In this document: positions 1 to 10,080 of the stretch, one piece after another
How the letters are laid out: each line of letters opens with the position of its first letter
How positions within the stretch are numbered: the stretch's first letter is position 1
Source of the DNA: Lingula anatina
Taxonomy: Eukaryota; Brachiopoda; Lingulata; Lingulida; Lingulidae
DNA: 64,000 nt
Reading direction: 5' to 3'
Assembly (NCBI RefSeq): GCF_001039355.2
Contig: NW_019774003.1
Span: 396,191-460,190 of the forward strand
The notes under the pieces: model-generated
Told to the model about the DNA's origin: nothing
What the model saw: only the letters and a program-made list of their open reading frames with translations
Database searches by the model: none
Position numbers and translations under genes: made by a program

Positions 1-12
1 CACACACACACA

Positions 13-43
<31 letters not shown>
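1..43. repeat. (CA)n microsatellite
   Basis: CA dinucleotide run at the window edge, followed by C-rich tracts. The equivalent intron of every EndoU copy (between linker exon and first EndoU exon) has a CA and/or CT tract at this place, so it is inherited with the repeat unit. Confidence 0.95.
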
Positions 44-176
44 TTGTAAACTACTCTGTCCTACCCCCCCCCCTTAGCCCCCCCCCCTTTCCTCTTCTCC
101 CTGTTATTTCTTTAGACGCAGGTGCGAAAAAAGAACGGACGAGCTACAAAAACATTGCCATCTCTTTTTGACACAG

Positions 177-1970
177 GTTGTTCAACTATGTGAACGAGGC
201 GTCGCTACTGCAGAGCCCATCTTACTCGCTGTTCCTTTCCCTTCTTGACAACTATAACCCGTATACTGGTCAGTCAGAGACTCTTAGCGGTGACGAGCTG
301 GCCGAGATTGGGCAGTATCTGGATTATATTTTGACCACGCCCGTTATGGTGACACTGAAAACTTTCCTGAAGCAAAAAGGTAAATACATACACATATTTA
401 GCGACAAAATATCAACGACCATTCTACATTACAATCCCTGTAAAGCGTACGATACAAACTCCGCTTTTTACATAAACAATCACAGAACAAGTCTTTTCAA
501 AATTGAAAATGTAAAAATAAACAAAAAAGCATCTGAACAGATCTCTATAGCGACTTCCATTGGATAACCGAAATTTTCGACTAAAAAATCCTCTATTTAA
601 GAACAATTTTACTCATTTCTAAGGATACACTAGTTCCGATTCTGCGTTCCGCGGTCTTCTCGATGACCTGTGGTTCCAGCTGTACCCGCGGTCATCCTCC
701 GGCCCCGTGGACAGTAGCGGCTTCGAGCACGTGATGGTCGGGGAGTTAAAGCCCTCGTCGGTCACCGGGTTTCACAACTGGTTTCAGTTTTATCAGCTGG
801 AGAAAACGGGCAGCTTAACGTACAGTGGATTCCGTTCGTCAGTGGAAACATCGGTAGGGTACTAAGCAGTACGGATCCTTGTTCTTGTGTTTAATGCCAG
901 GTTATTCTTTCTGGAAAACCAAATTTCCACATTTCCGACAATTTTTGTTCAATCGTACTGTTAGACCCCATTCAAAATATGGAACTAACTTGTACGAGGG
1001 TCAAATATGGCGACCCACTACAAAGCTTACCGTCTAATCCGCTAATAGACACTGTGTAGATATATTCCGTAGGGGGGTATTCAAGTGGCTCGGCCATATT
1101 TGACCCTCGGAGTAGTTAGTCCCCTAATATGAATGGGCCCTTAGTTAGTTTACTACTGTACAAGAGGGCTAATTGTGTTCATAAAGGGCTAATTGTATAT
1201 GTCTCGTGTTTTCGGACTGCTACCACACAAAAAATATACCATATGAACGAGCCGATTTCGGTTGAAACAGATATAACAAAACCTAGGATGAGGTTAATTT
1301 AACATTTACTACTTCTCTTCTCCACTGTATAAATTCTATTAGTGTATAATGTGATATTTTGAAACAAGAGAGATAGATGGATCACTGAGTGAACGAAAAA
1401 AGCATGAATAACAAATAACCGGGTATAACACATCTGTTTGATTTCATTTTCCAGCCCCAAGTTCTCAATGTCCGTCTGATGTGGTCCGGGAAGAGCAAGC
1501 CCCAGGCCAGCTTCTTTCTAGGGACCTCTCCTGAGTACGACATGGCTGTATACACTGTGTGCGCGCTGGCCAGGACTAACAGCCGCTGTCCTATCATACT
1601 AGCCGTAAGTGGACCTCATGCTCAACAGAATTTCCCGAATCCCAGTTGATTAATTACTCAGTTATTTTTATGAAGCTTAATTTGATTCTTTTGTCATTTC
1701 AATTGAAGTTTTTTTTTTTATTTTATTTTCATTTACTTTTTTTATAAAGCAGCGGTTAGGGATGCAATATAAGCTCTTTTCCATTGTTGGTCTCAGCAAT
1801 TGAAAATTAACGGCAAGTCATTCCATGTATTGTCAGCACCTACGTGTTATATACAGTTACCTTAATTTTTATTTCTTTTTTCATTTCAGGGGAAGTCAGT
1901 ACCCATCCAAACCTATGACGTTGGACACAAATCAGGCCTCCAGATTGCCACCTCCTACCCTGCTATATAA
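177..1970 (+). CDS. ENDOU: EndoU-family secreted endoribonuclease, tandem copy 1 (5' end outside window)
   Basis: Exons seen: 177-379, 624-853, 1455-1604, 1890-1970 (stop TAA), each with AG acceptor and GT donor and matching phases; they encode the EndoU domain only, because the signal-peptide and SMB exons lie before the window. EndoU enzymes are Mn-dependent, uridylate-selective RNA endonucleases that leave 2',3'-cyclic phosphates (family knowledge). Visible motifs: FEH and VGEL (first catalytic His and neighbouring Glu), GFHNW (second catalytic His), a lysine in GKSKP just before the conserved SFFLGTSPEYDMAVY block, and a C-terminal GLQIATSYP strand. The exon lengths 203, 230, 150 and 81 are identical in all four copies. 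Difference from the others: FQFYQ and TYSGF in the second exon, and LMW instead of LEW in the third. The intron at 854-1454 carries a TTAG-flanked element absent from copies 2-4. Confidence 0.88.
965..1140. mobile_element. Non-autonomous DNA transposon with imperfect terminal inverted repeats and TTAG target duplication
   Basis: The 176 bp segment starts ACCCCATTC and ends GAATGGGCCC. Its first and last ~45 bases are imperfect inverted repeats sharing GAGGGTCAAATATGGC. It is flanked by TTAG at 961-964 and 1141-1144. The same intron of copies 2-4 lacks it and joins the flanks directly, so it inserted into copy 1 after the copies separated, or was lost elsewhere. It is too short to encode a transposase. 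Confidence 0.75.
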
Positions 1971-3338
1971 TAGAATGGTGAAGATTTGTCGATTTTTGAT
2001 CCTTTTGATTTCATTTGTTTGTGTCTAAATTGGTTGGAAATTTTATCAATCGCCTTCACTGTGAAAGTTTTCAATCTGTATTTTAGACTTTTATCTGTGT
2101 TAAAACACAACAACACAGCACCAAAAATTAAATACCATTCAAATTTGATTACATAGTTAATAGTCATATTTATAATATTTAAACTGATTCATGGTCAATA
2201 ACAACCACAAATATTGAAATCTAACCATAAATGTTATGGCAATTCCAGTGTTCAATTGGATCTTGTTGCAATCTTCACACGTATATTTTATGAAACAGAC
2301 TCGTTCCAAGTATATTTGGTTACTGCAGACATTTGCTGTTATTAACAAATTTGGTACAAAGTTTGAATTTTGCAGTTATTGGAGTACCTTACAGGAAATT
2401 ATTTTACTTCTTACTTTTCTAAATCATGAAGCAATGGCACTAGAAAGAAGATACATGTACTACACCTCTCTACACTGTTCATGATCAGTATTGAGTAAAA
2501 CGTGAAATCAGAGAGAGAGAAAGAGAGAGAGAGAGAGGGCAATGCACTTGGCTGACTTGTCAAATTTAGACAGCCAGACTTTCAATCGTACACCTTATCT
2601 TTAAAAAGACTGGTATATTTGGTGTTCGACTTGCAAAAAGAGTAAATGTTAGTACCAAATGGCTATCAATTGACTCCAAAGCACCAAGTATGTGTTCTGA
2701 CTTAAACTCAATGAATTTAAAAATCATTTTGACAAACTCTTAATATAATATAAAAAAATTATATATTGTATGTAACTGATCAATAGATAAACACGTGTGC
2801 TTCTCAGTTGTAAACAGAAACACTTTAATTAACTATTAGGATGTTTATTGCATATGTTGGCCCAGCATGTTACGTTATGCATATAATGATGTGGTTGGGC
2901 CAACGTTGGGCCAGCGTATTACTGCCAACACCAACTATGTGCCAACAAACCAACCATTCCCCTACCTTCGCCCAACGTATGCATGCTATATGGGTGGTGG
3001 TTAGAAAAACTTAATTAATAAATAATAATAAATTAAATAATAAATAGATAAATTAATAAAATAAATAGAAAATTTAAATATTCAACGTCATATGCATGCG
3101 ATCTGGGTAGTGGTTTGAAAAACTTGCACTTAAATTCGTCCCGAAATAATAAATTATATAATAAATAGACAAATTAATTAAATAAATAGAAAATTTAAAT
3201 ATTCAACGCCATTCATTTTTCATTAACAAATTATAAGATAATAAGACCCGCAAACCTCATATATACCAAGAATGCCCTTATATTAATCAATATGGTTCAC
3301 GGGATGCGTAGTTATTAACACACAGAAACTGATCCAGC
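1971..3338. other. Intergenic region between EndoU copies 1 and 2
   Basis: No convincing coding exon. It holds the 3' flank of copy 1 (homologous to 10081-10740, 20269-20940 and 28911-29480), a GA-rich tract near 2508-2537, and then the upstream region of copy 2 (homologous to 12180-12746 and 22500-23032). The upstream region contains a palindromic GTTGGGCCAAC motif at 2894-2904 repeated as half-sites nearby. The 3' flank is shorter than in copies 2 and 3, which carry about 1.4 kb more before the upstream region begins. Confidence 0.7.
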
Positions 3339-4001
3339 ATGGGAACTTTAAGAAGACATGTTTCTCTCATATTACTGTCGATGCTTATAAACGCAAGTGC
3401 TAACGAAGGTGAGTTTTTTTTCTTGTATTTTGAACAAGTTCTGATTTTCAAAATTTTAGACGGTTATTAACGGTGTGAATTTTTTATACGATTTGCTAAA
3501 CAAATGCTTTTAAGTCTTCGTTTTTATTTAATGTCTAATACGACGACCTGTAGACTTGCTCTGCTGCGCCGCAGATTTAAATTATAAATAAATATTGTTA
3601 TTTTGAGACTGTTGTGGACTCTCTTGTTTTCATCCATGACATATTTTAGGAAATTGTATTTTTTTCAGACTTCTGTGACGGCCGCTGCGGTGATTCTCTA
3701 GACCGTACCCGCTCCTGTCAGTGTAACAGTGCCTGTCAGAGATACGGTGACTGCTGTGAAGATTATGTGGACTGCTGCCTGGGTGGGTGCAATTGAACCG
3801 GGAGTGTGTGTGTGTGTGTGTGTTGGAGGGGTGGGGAGGGGGAAGTTTCGGGTAGCACAACTTCTATACGGTGCAATGGGAGAGGTGAACGCATTAACGC
3901 GTTTGGCTAAACAACGGACGACTATTTTTTTCTTGTAAATAAAATGACATATAAAGTGGTAATTTTGTCTGCTGAACACATAAAAAAATGCCNGGGGTCT
4001 A

Positions 4002-4037
<36 letters not shown>

Positions 4038-7000
4038 ATGGGGATACCATGATGTTGCAGCAATCTTGCTTCATGGATGGGTGAATTGTCCTGCACTTAA
4101 GAAATGTTTCTGGCTGGATTTGCCTAAATATATGTGCCCCAACAGGATTTCTGCTCTGTATAGTTCATTAATGAAACCTCCTATGAATGACGTACAGTGG
4201 TAATTTTTCAGACACCGCCCCAGACAAACCTTCCGGCACCCTACACACGTGGGAGAACAAAATCGTCCTGAAACGCTTGCAATTGCTTTGGACCTCTCCG
4301 GACTCTTAACTGACCATCTGCAAACATCTGCTCTGTACATATTTTGCTACAATAAAATGCTTGGTTGCCGAGAAAATTAAGAAATAAGAAAGTGTTGCTT
4401 AACTTATTAGCATTAATCTATATTGAGAATGAGTGAATATGGGTCAATGCAATCATCAATTTATTTTTAACCTCCTTAACTCTCAAGATAAATTTGATTG
4501 AGGTGATATTGACAGGAAACGATAATAGGAGAATAGAAATTTGGGACAAGTGCAGTCAACAATACATACCTTTATGGGTGAGTTTGTTTGTTGTCTTTAT
4601 TTGTATATTCTGCTCGTACATATACTTTAAAAATCAACGTCTGTCTAATTTTCAAACGGTAGGCAATTGCAGTTAAAAAGATTGTGCTTTTTTTAATGCA
4701 ATAAAATTAATTTCCTGCAGTATGGTGGTTATAACTAAAGTACCAGTACCAATATCCAAAACGGCTGGTGTATATTTATTTTTCACTAAGAACTTAAACG
4801 CTAGCCGGGCATGCTTTTAAGTGCCAGTTTTTTTAAGCACCAGATAAGTGCGGCAAGGTGAAGATTCACACAATTTGACCTTATTGGGCTGAAATACTAG
4901 CCTGGGGACCCTTTTAACTTCTGCCAAACGTTAGGCCCTAAAACCGTATTTCAAGGGATTTATGCCGATTTTCGATTTTCCGGCTTTCGAAGCAGATTTT
5001 CAGTCAGCAGACATGCAACTCATATATATATGCTTATTTCCCTCTTATCTAGCTATATATTTACAATATTCCTATATGATATTTTTTGTCAATCAATATT
5101 CTTTCTTCCAAGACATTCAAACAAAAAATATTAAAAAATATTTTCACCCCACCCCCCAAAACCATATTTGAGTATGGCGATTTTCAAAGAGCCATATACA
5201 CACTGGTAGAGGTCCTATGACTGTAAAACCTATATGTGTTTATAAAGGAACATTAGGGTGATAAAATACAAAAAGAGATCTTCGTGGACTTTTATTTTGT
5301 TGGCGATATATGCTATTGATGTCTGAAAATGTAAGAATTTAGATTGGTGTTGCTCTTGTCTTGGCCAGTAATACGTGCTCACTTCCTTTAATCACGACTC
5401 TCCGCGTGAGGGTTAAATAAGCATGGGGCTGTATCTCGGTAAAAAGGCAACGCAAATCTTTACTATTTCAAACATTTAATAAAGTCACAAAGATGATTCA
5501 CTGTGAGTAATATGATTTTATTCTGTGAGAACCCAACCTTGAAACTTTCTGGCCGATTTGTCTGGTGTTTAGAAAAACTTGCACTTAACAGTAGATATGA
5601 TAGATAGGGGCTTAAAGAACCTTGGGTCACATCCATGTTTTAGGGGATAACAATTGTCTGCATGAGGTTCATATATGTATTTCACAACAAAAATTGTAAG
5701 CAACAAATAAAAAAAAACAATTCCACTTTTCCACCAAAGCCTCGGTTATTGCAATCATCTGTAATAGGTGCTTGCCATCAGACTCTATGGACCTGCATAG
5801 ATGGCTGTACCTCCGTAATGATCTCTCAAAGGACTTTTACAAAAACCAAACTTTTTAGGAAATACGTAGATTTACTTTGAATGTTAGCAAGGATTCATGA
5901 ACGAGTGGTCAGTATTGGAAATTCGTCATTTACCTCAGAAAACCTTTTCTTTTTTTTTTTTACAAAAAGGAACAGTTGTTATCCTTTTAAACAGAATATA
6001 TAGCGCCTTAATGTTCTTTGATGAAATTTGATTAAGAAAATTTGATGCAACATGGTCTATTTTTTCAAGAAGTTTTTAATTTTGCTGGATACTTGGGCAA
6101 CGGCAGCCATATTCGTCCATGAAAATTTACCACAGATTTCATTTGAACACCAGGCTGTTACTAAGTCAAAAGCTACCTAAATCCACCAAATCAGTGCAGT
6201 ATTTATACGAAAAGAATTTTTAAAAAATGACAATGGTATAAACTATGTTTATCCCTTTCAACTGTCAAAATGGACAAAACGTTAGAATGAACAAAGAAAT
6301 TGAATACGTTATTGGATTTTACATTTAGATTGTAGGTTATCAGTAGAAATATTATTCCTCATTCCCATTTTCCTTTGCACTGTAGCATCAACATACCCTG
6401 TCTACACCTGTGAAAAGGACAATTTTTACTGGTCGATATGGCTGATTCGGTAGCCCAGATTATCACATACATGTACACATAGAAACTAATTATAAATGCT
6501 TAATTTCCCCCAATTCTGCGGAGAAGTTAAACGCGGGGTCTGGGCAGGGGGCACAGAGGGCACGTCACCCTCCTCCCGTAGCTCCCGACGTACTCCCTAC
6601 TCTCCCTTTTCCCTGAAAATGCGCAGGGGCGGATACAGGATTATTTGGAGGTGGAGCGCGGATGCGAAACCGACCCCCCCCCTCCCCCCGCAACTTGGGG
6701 TTCGGGACCTGCTGAACGGTGCCATTTGGTACGGTTTAGAACTATGATTCAGCTAGTCAAAATTCTAATTACAAGAGGGGACCTGAAATCGAAGGGAGAT
6801 CAGGACCCTCTGACCTCCCCCTCTAAATCCGCCACTGGGATTCCCGGTGAAATGATTTTAAAGACAATTTTTTTAAATTAAAAATCTACTCATTCATGTG
6901 CAATCGCAATCATTTTTAGCGATACAACTATGTTATTGTACATTTGCGAGAAATAAACCCGTATTAAACAAGCTTAAGAATAGGAAAAAACTGCGGCGTA

Positions 7001-8351
7001 ATGGTTCCGGTTTGCAAAATGTTAGAAGAAGATGAAAGCAGCGACCTTTAGTCCTGCTCAGCTGCTCCGCAGGTAAAAATAAAAAAAAAAACAAATGTTG
7101 TTATTTTGAGACTCTGTAGTGGACTCTCCTGTTTTCATCCATGACATATTTGAAGATTTTGTATGTTTTTTAGTTTCAGACTTCTGTAACGGCCGCTGCG
7201 GTGCTTATATAGACGGTACCCGCTCCTGTCAGTGTAACAGTGCCTGTCAGAGATACAACAATTGCTGTGAAGACTATGTGGAGTGCTGCCTGAGTGCGTG
7301 CAATATTGAGTGTAACAGGAATGGAAGTCCGCTTCCCATTACTTTGTACGGGTGACATTCCTCCCATAATGGCCTTGTGGTTAGAGTGTCCGCCTCCGGA
7401 GCGGGAGGACGTGGGTTCAAACCCGTCCGGGGACATACCAGTCCTTTATAAACGGTACCTGCTGTCTCCCCGCTTGGCACTCAGCACTAAGGGGTTGAAG
7501 CAGGGGCCTGGTCAGGCAGTGCAGAAATGATATATTAGCTATGAGCGCCTAATATGGCAGCCGAGCTGTATGCTCCCCAGGGAGGTGAGACCGTCTACGG
7601 AGTGCACCACTGAAAAAAATGACCAGGCTTCCTTGACTTGAATATTCATATATAATTGTATAACATAATTGTATAACTTCAACCTTCGGGTTGCGATTCT
7701 CCAATAAAGATTATTATAAACTAATCCCAATACTCCAGCTTACCCTAACCTGTACTAATCATATTGGAGCCCGGACTTGCATTCCTGTTACACCGGGATT
7801 AAGGGGGGATAGTTTCGGGTAGCACATCTTCTATGGGGTACAATAGGTGTAATGGGGTGAACGCATTTAGTAAAATAAAACAAAGGACGACTATTCAAAA
7901 AATATATAATGTACGTATAACGTGGTAATTATGTCTGCTGAACGCAAAAAGGAATGCTATTTCGTCTTCTCCTGTTAATGGCGGGACCATTAAAATTCAT
8001 ACTTTTATCTAAAACTGCAATTGAATACAATGTTGTGACTGAATATGTAAACAAAGTAAGATATACATTGGGAAAAGAGGGAAACTGTCGAAAATCGTAT
8101 TGTGAAGTATATTTAGCGCCCATAATATACCTCTTTGCTTGAAATGTAGTCTATTAATAGTTTCCCTTCAGACCGGCATTGTCCTGTCTTAATCACTGAT
8201 GACGAGTTGTCACAACTTGCCGAGGAACTGTATGACGTAGACTCCAACAAAGCTGCTTCAAGTGACGTCATTCTGGAGGACCTCGGAGTACAGTAATTTC
8301 ACTTACACATTATTTCTCATACACACATGCACACACACATACACTTGTAAG

Positions 8352-8392
<41 letters not shown>

Positions 8393-10080
8393 GTTGTTTT
8401 GTGAGACGAAAGTACAAACAAGAATGGACAAACTACTAAAACATTGCCATCTCTTTTTGACACAGGTTGTTCAACTATGTGAACGAGGCGTCGCTACTGC
8501 AGAACCCATCTTACTCACTGTTTCTTTCCCTTCTTGACAACTACAACCCGTATACTGGTCAGTTAGAAACCCTCAGCAGTGACGAGCTCTCCGAGATTGA
8601 CCAGTATCTGGATTATATTTTGACCACGCCCGTTATGGTGACACTGAAAACTTTCCTGAAGCAAAAAGGTAAATACATACAGATATTTAGGGACAAAATA
8701 CCAACGAATACGATCATTCTGCATTACAATCCCTGTTAAGCGTACGATACAAACTCCACTCTTCATCAAAACAATCACAGAACAACAGTCTCTTTAAAAC
8801 TGCAAATGTAAAAATAAAACAAAAAAGCATTTGAACAGATCTCTATAACGACCTCTATTGAAGAACAGAAATTTTCGACTAAAAAAATCCTCTATTTAAG
8901 AACAAGTTTTTACCTATCAAAGGATACGCCAGTTCTGATTCTGCGTACCGTGGTCTTCTCGATGACCTGTGGTTCCAGCTATACCCGCGGTCATCCTTCG
9001 GCCCCGTGGACAGTAGCGGCTTCGAGCACGTGATGGTCGGGGAGTTAAAGACCTCGTCGGTCACCGGGTTTCACAACTGGTTCCGGTTTTATCAGCTGGA
9101 GAAAGCGGGTAGCTTAACGTACAAAGGATTCCGTTCGTCAGTGCAAACATCGGTAGGGTATTAAGCAATACGGGTTCTTGCTCGTGTGTTGAAGGCCAGT
9201 TTATTCTTTCTGGTAAACCAAATGTTTTCACAATTCCGACAACTTCTGCGCAATCGTCACATTTTGTTTACTACTGTACAAGAGGGCTTATTGTATTCAA
9301 TGGGGGTTAATTGTGAATGTCTCTTTTTTTCGGACTGTTTCCACACAAGAATAAACCATATGGATGAGATTTTCGGTTGAAACAGGCAGTTAACGAAACC
9401 TAGGGTGTGGTTAAATTAACATTTACTACTTCTCTTCTCCACTGTATTACCTTTGTTAGTGTATAATGTGATATTTTGAAACAAGAGAGATAGATGGATC
9501 GCTGAGTGAACGACAATAAAGCATGAATAACAAATAGCCGGGTATAACTCCATCTGTTTGATTTCATTTTCCAGCCCCAAGTTCTCAAAGTCCGCCTGGA
9601 GTGGTTCGGGAAGAGTAAGCCCCAGTCCAGTTTCTTTCTAGGGACCTCTCCTGAGTACGACATGGCTGTATACACTGTGTGCGCGCTGGCCAGGACTAAC
9701 AGCCGATGTCCTATCAAACTAGCCGTAAGCGGACCTCATGGACGACAGATTTTCCCGAATAGCAGTGTATTAATTGCTCAGCTATTTTTTATGTAGCTTA
9801 ATTTGATTCTTTTGTCATTTCAATTGAAGTTCTTTTTATTTTATTTTCATACATTTTTTTATAAAGCAGCGGTTAGGGATGCGATATAAGCTCTTTTCCA
9901 TTGTTGGTCTCAGCAATTTAAAATTAACGGCAAGTCATACCGTGTATTGTCGGCACCTGCGTGTTATATACAGTTATCTTATTTTTTTTTTCATTTCAGG
10001 GGAAGTCTGTACCCATTCAAACCTATGACGTTGCACACAAATCAGGCCTCCAGATTGCCACCTCCTACTCCGTTATATAA
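3339..10080 (+). CDS. ENDOU: EndoU-family secreted endoribonuclease with two SMB domains, tandem copy 2
   Basis: Eight coding exons joined in phase: 3339-3408 (signal peptide, MGTLRRH then a hydrophobic stretch ending ASANE), 3669-3782 (SMB 1), 7180-7293 (SMB 2), 8172-8292 (linker, ITDDELSQLAEELYD), 8466-8668, 8923-9152, 9575-9724 and 10000-10080 (EndoU); predicted 360 aa. Each SMB exon has eight cysteines in the usual CxxxC...CxC...C...CC...CC order. SMB domains are small disulfide knots used for protein binding outside the cell. The EndoU part keeps FEH, VGEL, GFHNW and GTSPEYDMAVY. Odd points: VAHKSG replaces VGHKSG in the last exon, and the SMB1-SMB2 intron is 3.4 kb of transposon debris with an assembly gap (N at 3993 beside poly-C), so linkage of the two SMB exons depends on the assembly. 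Confidence 0.85.
3993..4037. other. Assembly uncertainty: single N followed by a poly-C run
   Basis: An undefined base at 3993 precedes a C run at 4004-4037. The matching place in copy 4 is a GT repeat, six N and poly-C (23629-23690). Both sit just after the first SMB exon and at the start of a truncated Tc1-like transposase, so the true intron length and content here are unknown. Confidence 0.9.
4038..4380 (-). mobile_element. Degenerate Tc1/mariner-like transposase fragment (copy 2 intron)
   Basis: Read on the minus strand in broken frames, the stretch gives pieces typical of Tc1-like DDE transposases: an arginine-rich DGQLRVRRGPK segment, a VWGG-like block, YRAEILLGHIY, then DNSPIHEARLLQHHG containing the catalytic Asp-Asn block. 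Frames are interrupted by stops and shifts, so it is a dead fragment. Homologous fragments lie at about 13440-14050 and 23691-24055. Confidence 0.7.
5640..5989. mobile_element. Diverged member of the TTAA-flanked MITE family
   Basis: Begins around TTTAGGGGATAACAATTGTCTGC and ends around GGAACAGTTGTTATCCTTTTAA, which are imperfect inverted repeats. The interior resembles the cleaner family members at 18528-18860, 38393-38730 and 62072-62408 (for example the TGGACCT..CATAGATGGCTGTAC segment and the ACCAAACTTTTTAGGAAA segment). Its equivalents in the other EndoU copies are at 14551-15884 (interrupted) and 24555-24896. Confidence 0.6.
6625..6836. mobile_element. hAT-like non-autonomous element (copy 2)
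   Basis: Starts AGGGGCGGATACAGGA and ends AAATCCGCCACT: short inverted ends with the GGCGGAT core common to hAT-type non-autonomous elements, with G/C homopolymers inside. Immediately right is GGGATTCC (6837-6844), the same octamer that lies left of the related element at 12998. Its own left flank does not match, so this is one end of a larger rearranged structure. Confidence 0.6.
7367..7715 (+). mobile_element. tRNA-derived SINE in copy 2
   Basis: The head has RNA polymerase III promoter boxes as in a tRNA: an A-box-like TGGTTAGAGTGTCC and a B-box GGTTCAAACCC, with a tRNA-like stem between. The body runs on with a conserved-looking GTCTCCCCGCTTGGCAC segment, and the tail ends in an AATAAAGATTATTAT run. 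The same intron position in copies 3 and 4 reads straight through from CCTCC(C/T)AT to AAACTAA, giving a clean empty site; exact target duplication is unclear because both ends are A/T rich. A related head lies at about 15040-15165 on the other strand. Confidence 0.8.
8353..8388. repeat. (CT)n microsatellite
   Basis: Pure CT run in the intron before the first EndoU exon of copy 2. Copy 4 has an interrupted version near 27198-27225, and copies 1 and 3 have C-rich tracts instead. Confidence 0.95.

Noticed and set aside
7367-7450. Possible functional tRNA gene
   Set aside because: The A and B boxes are tRNA-like, but sequence continues into a SINE body and tail, and empty sites exist in other copies.
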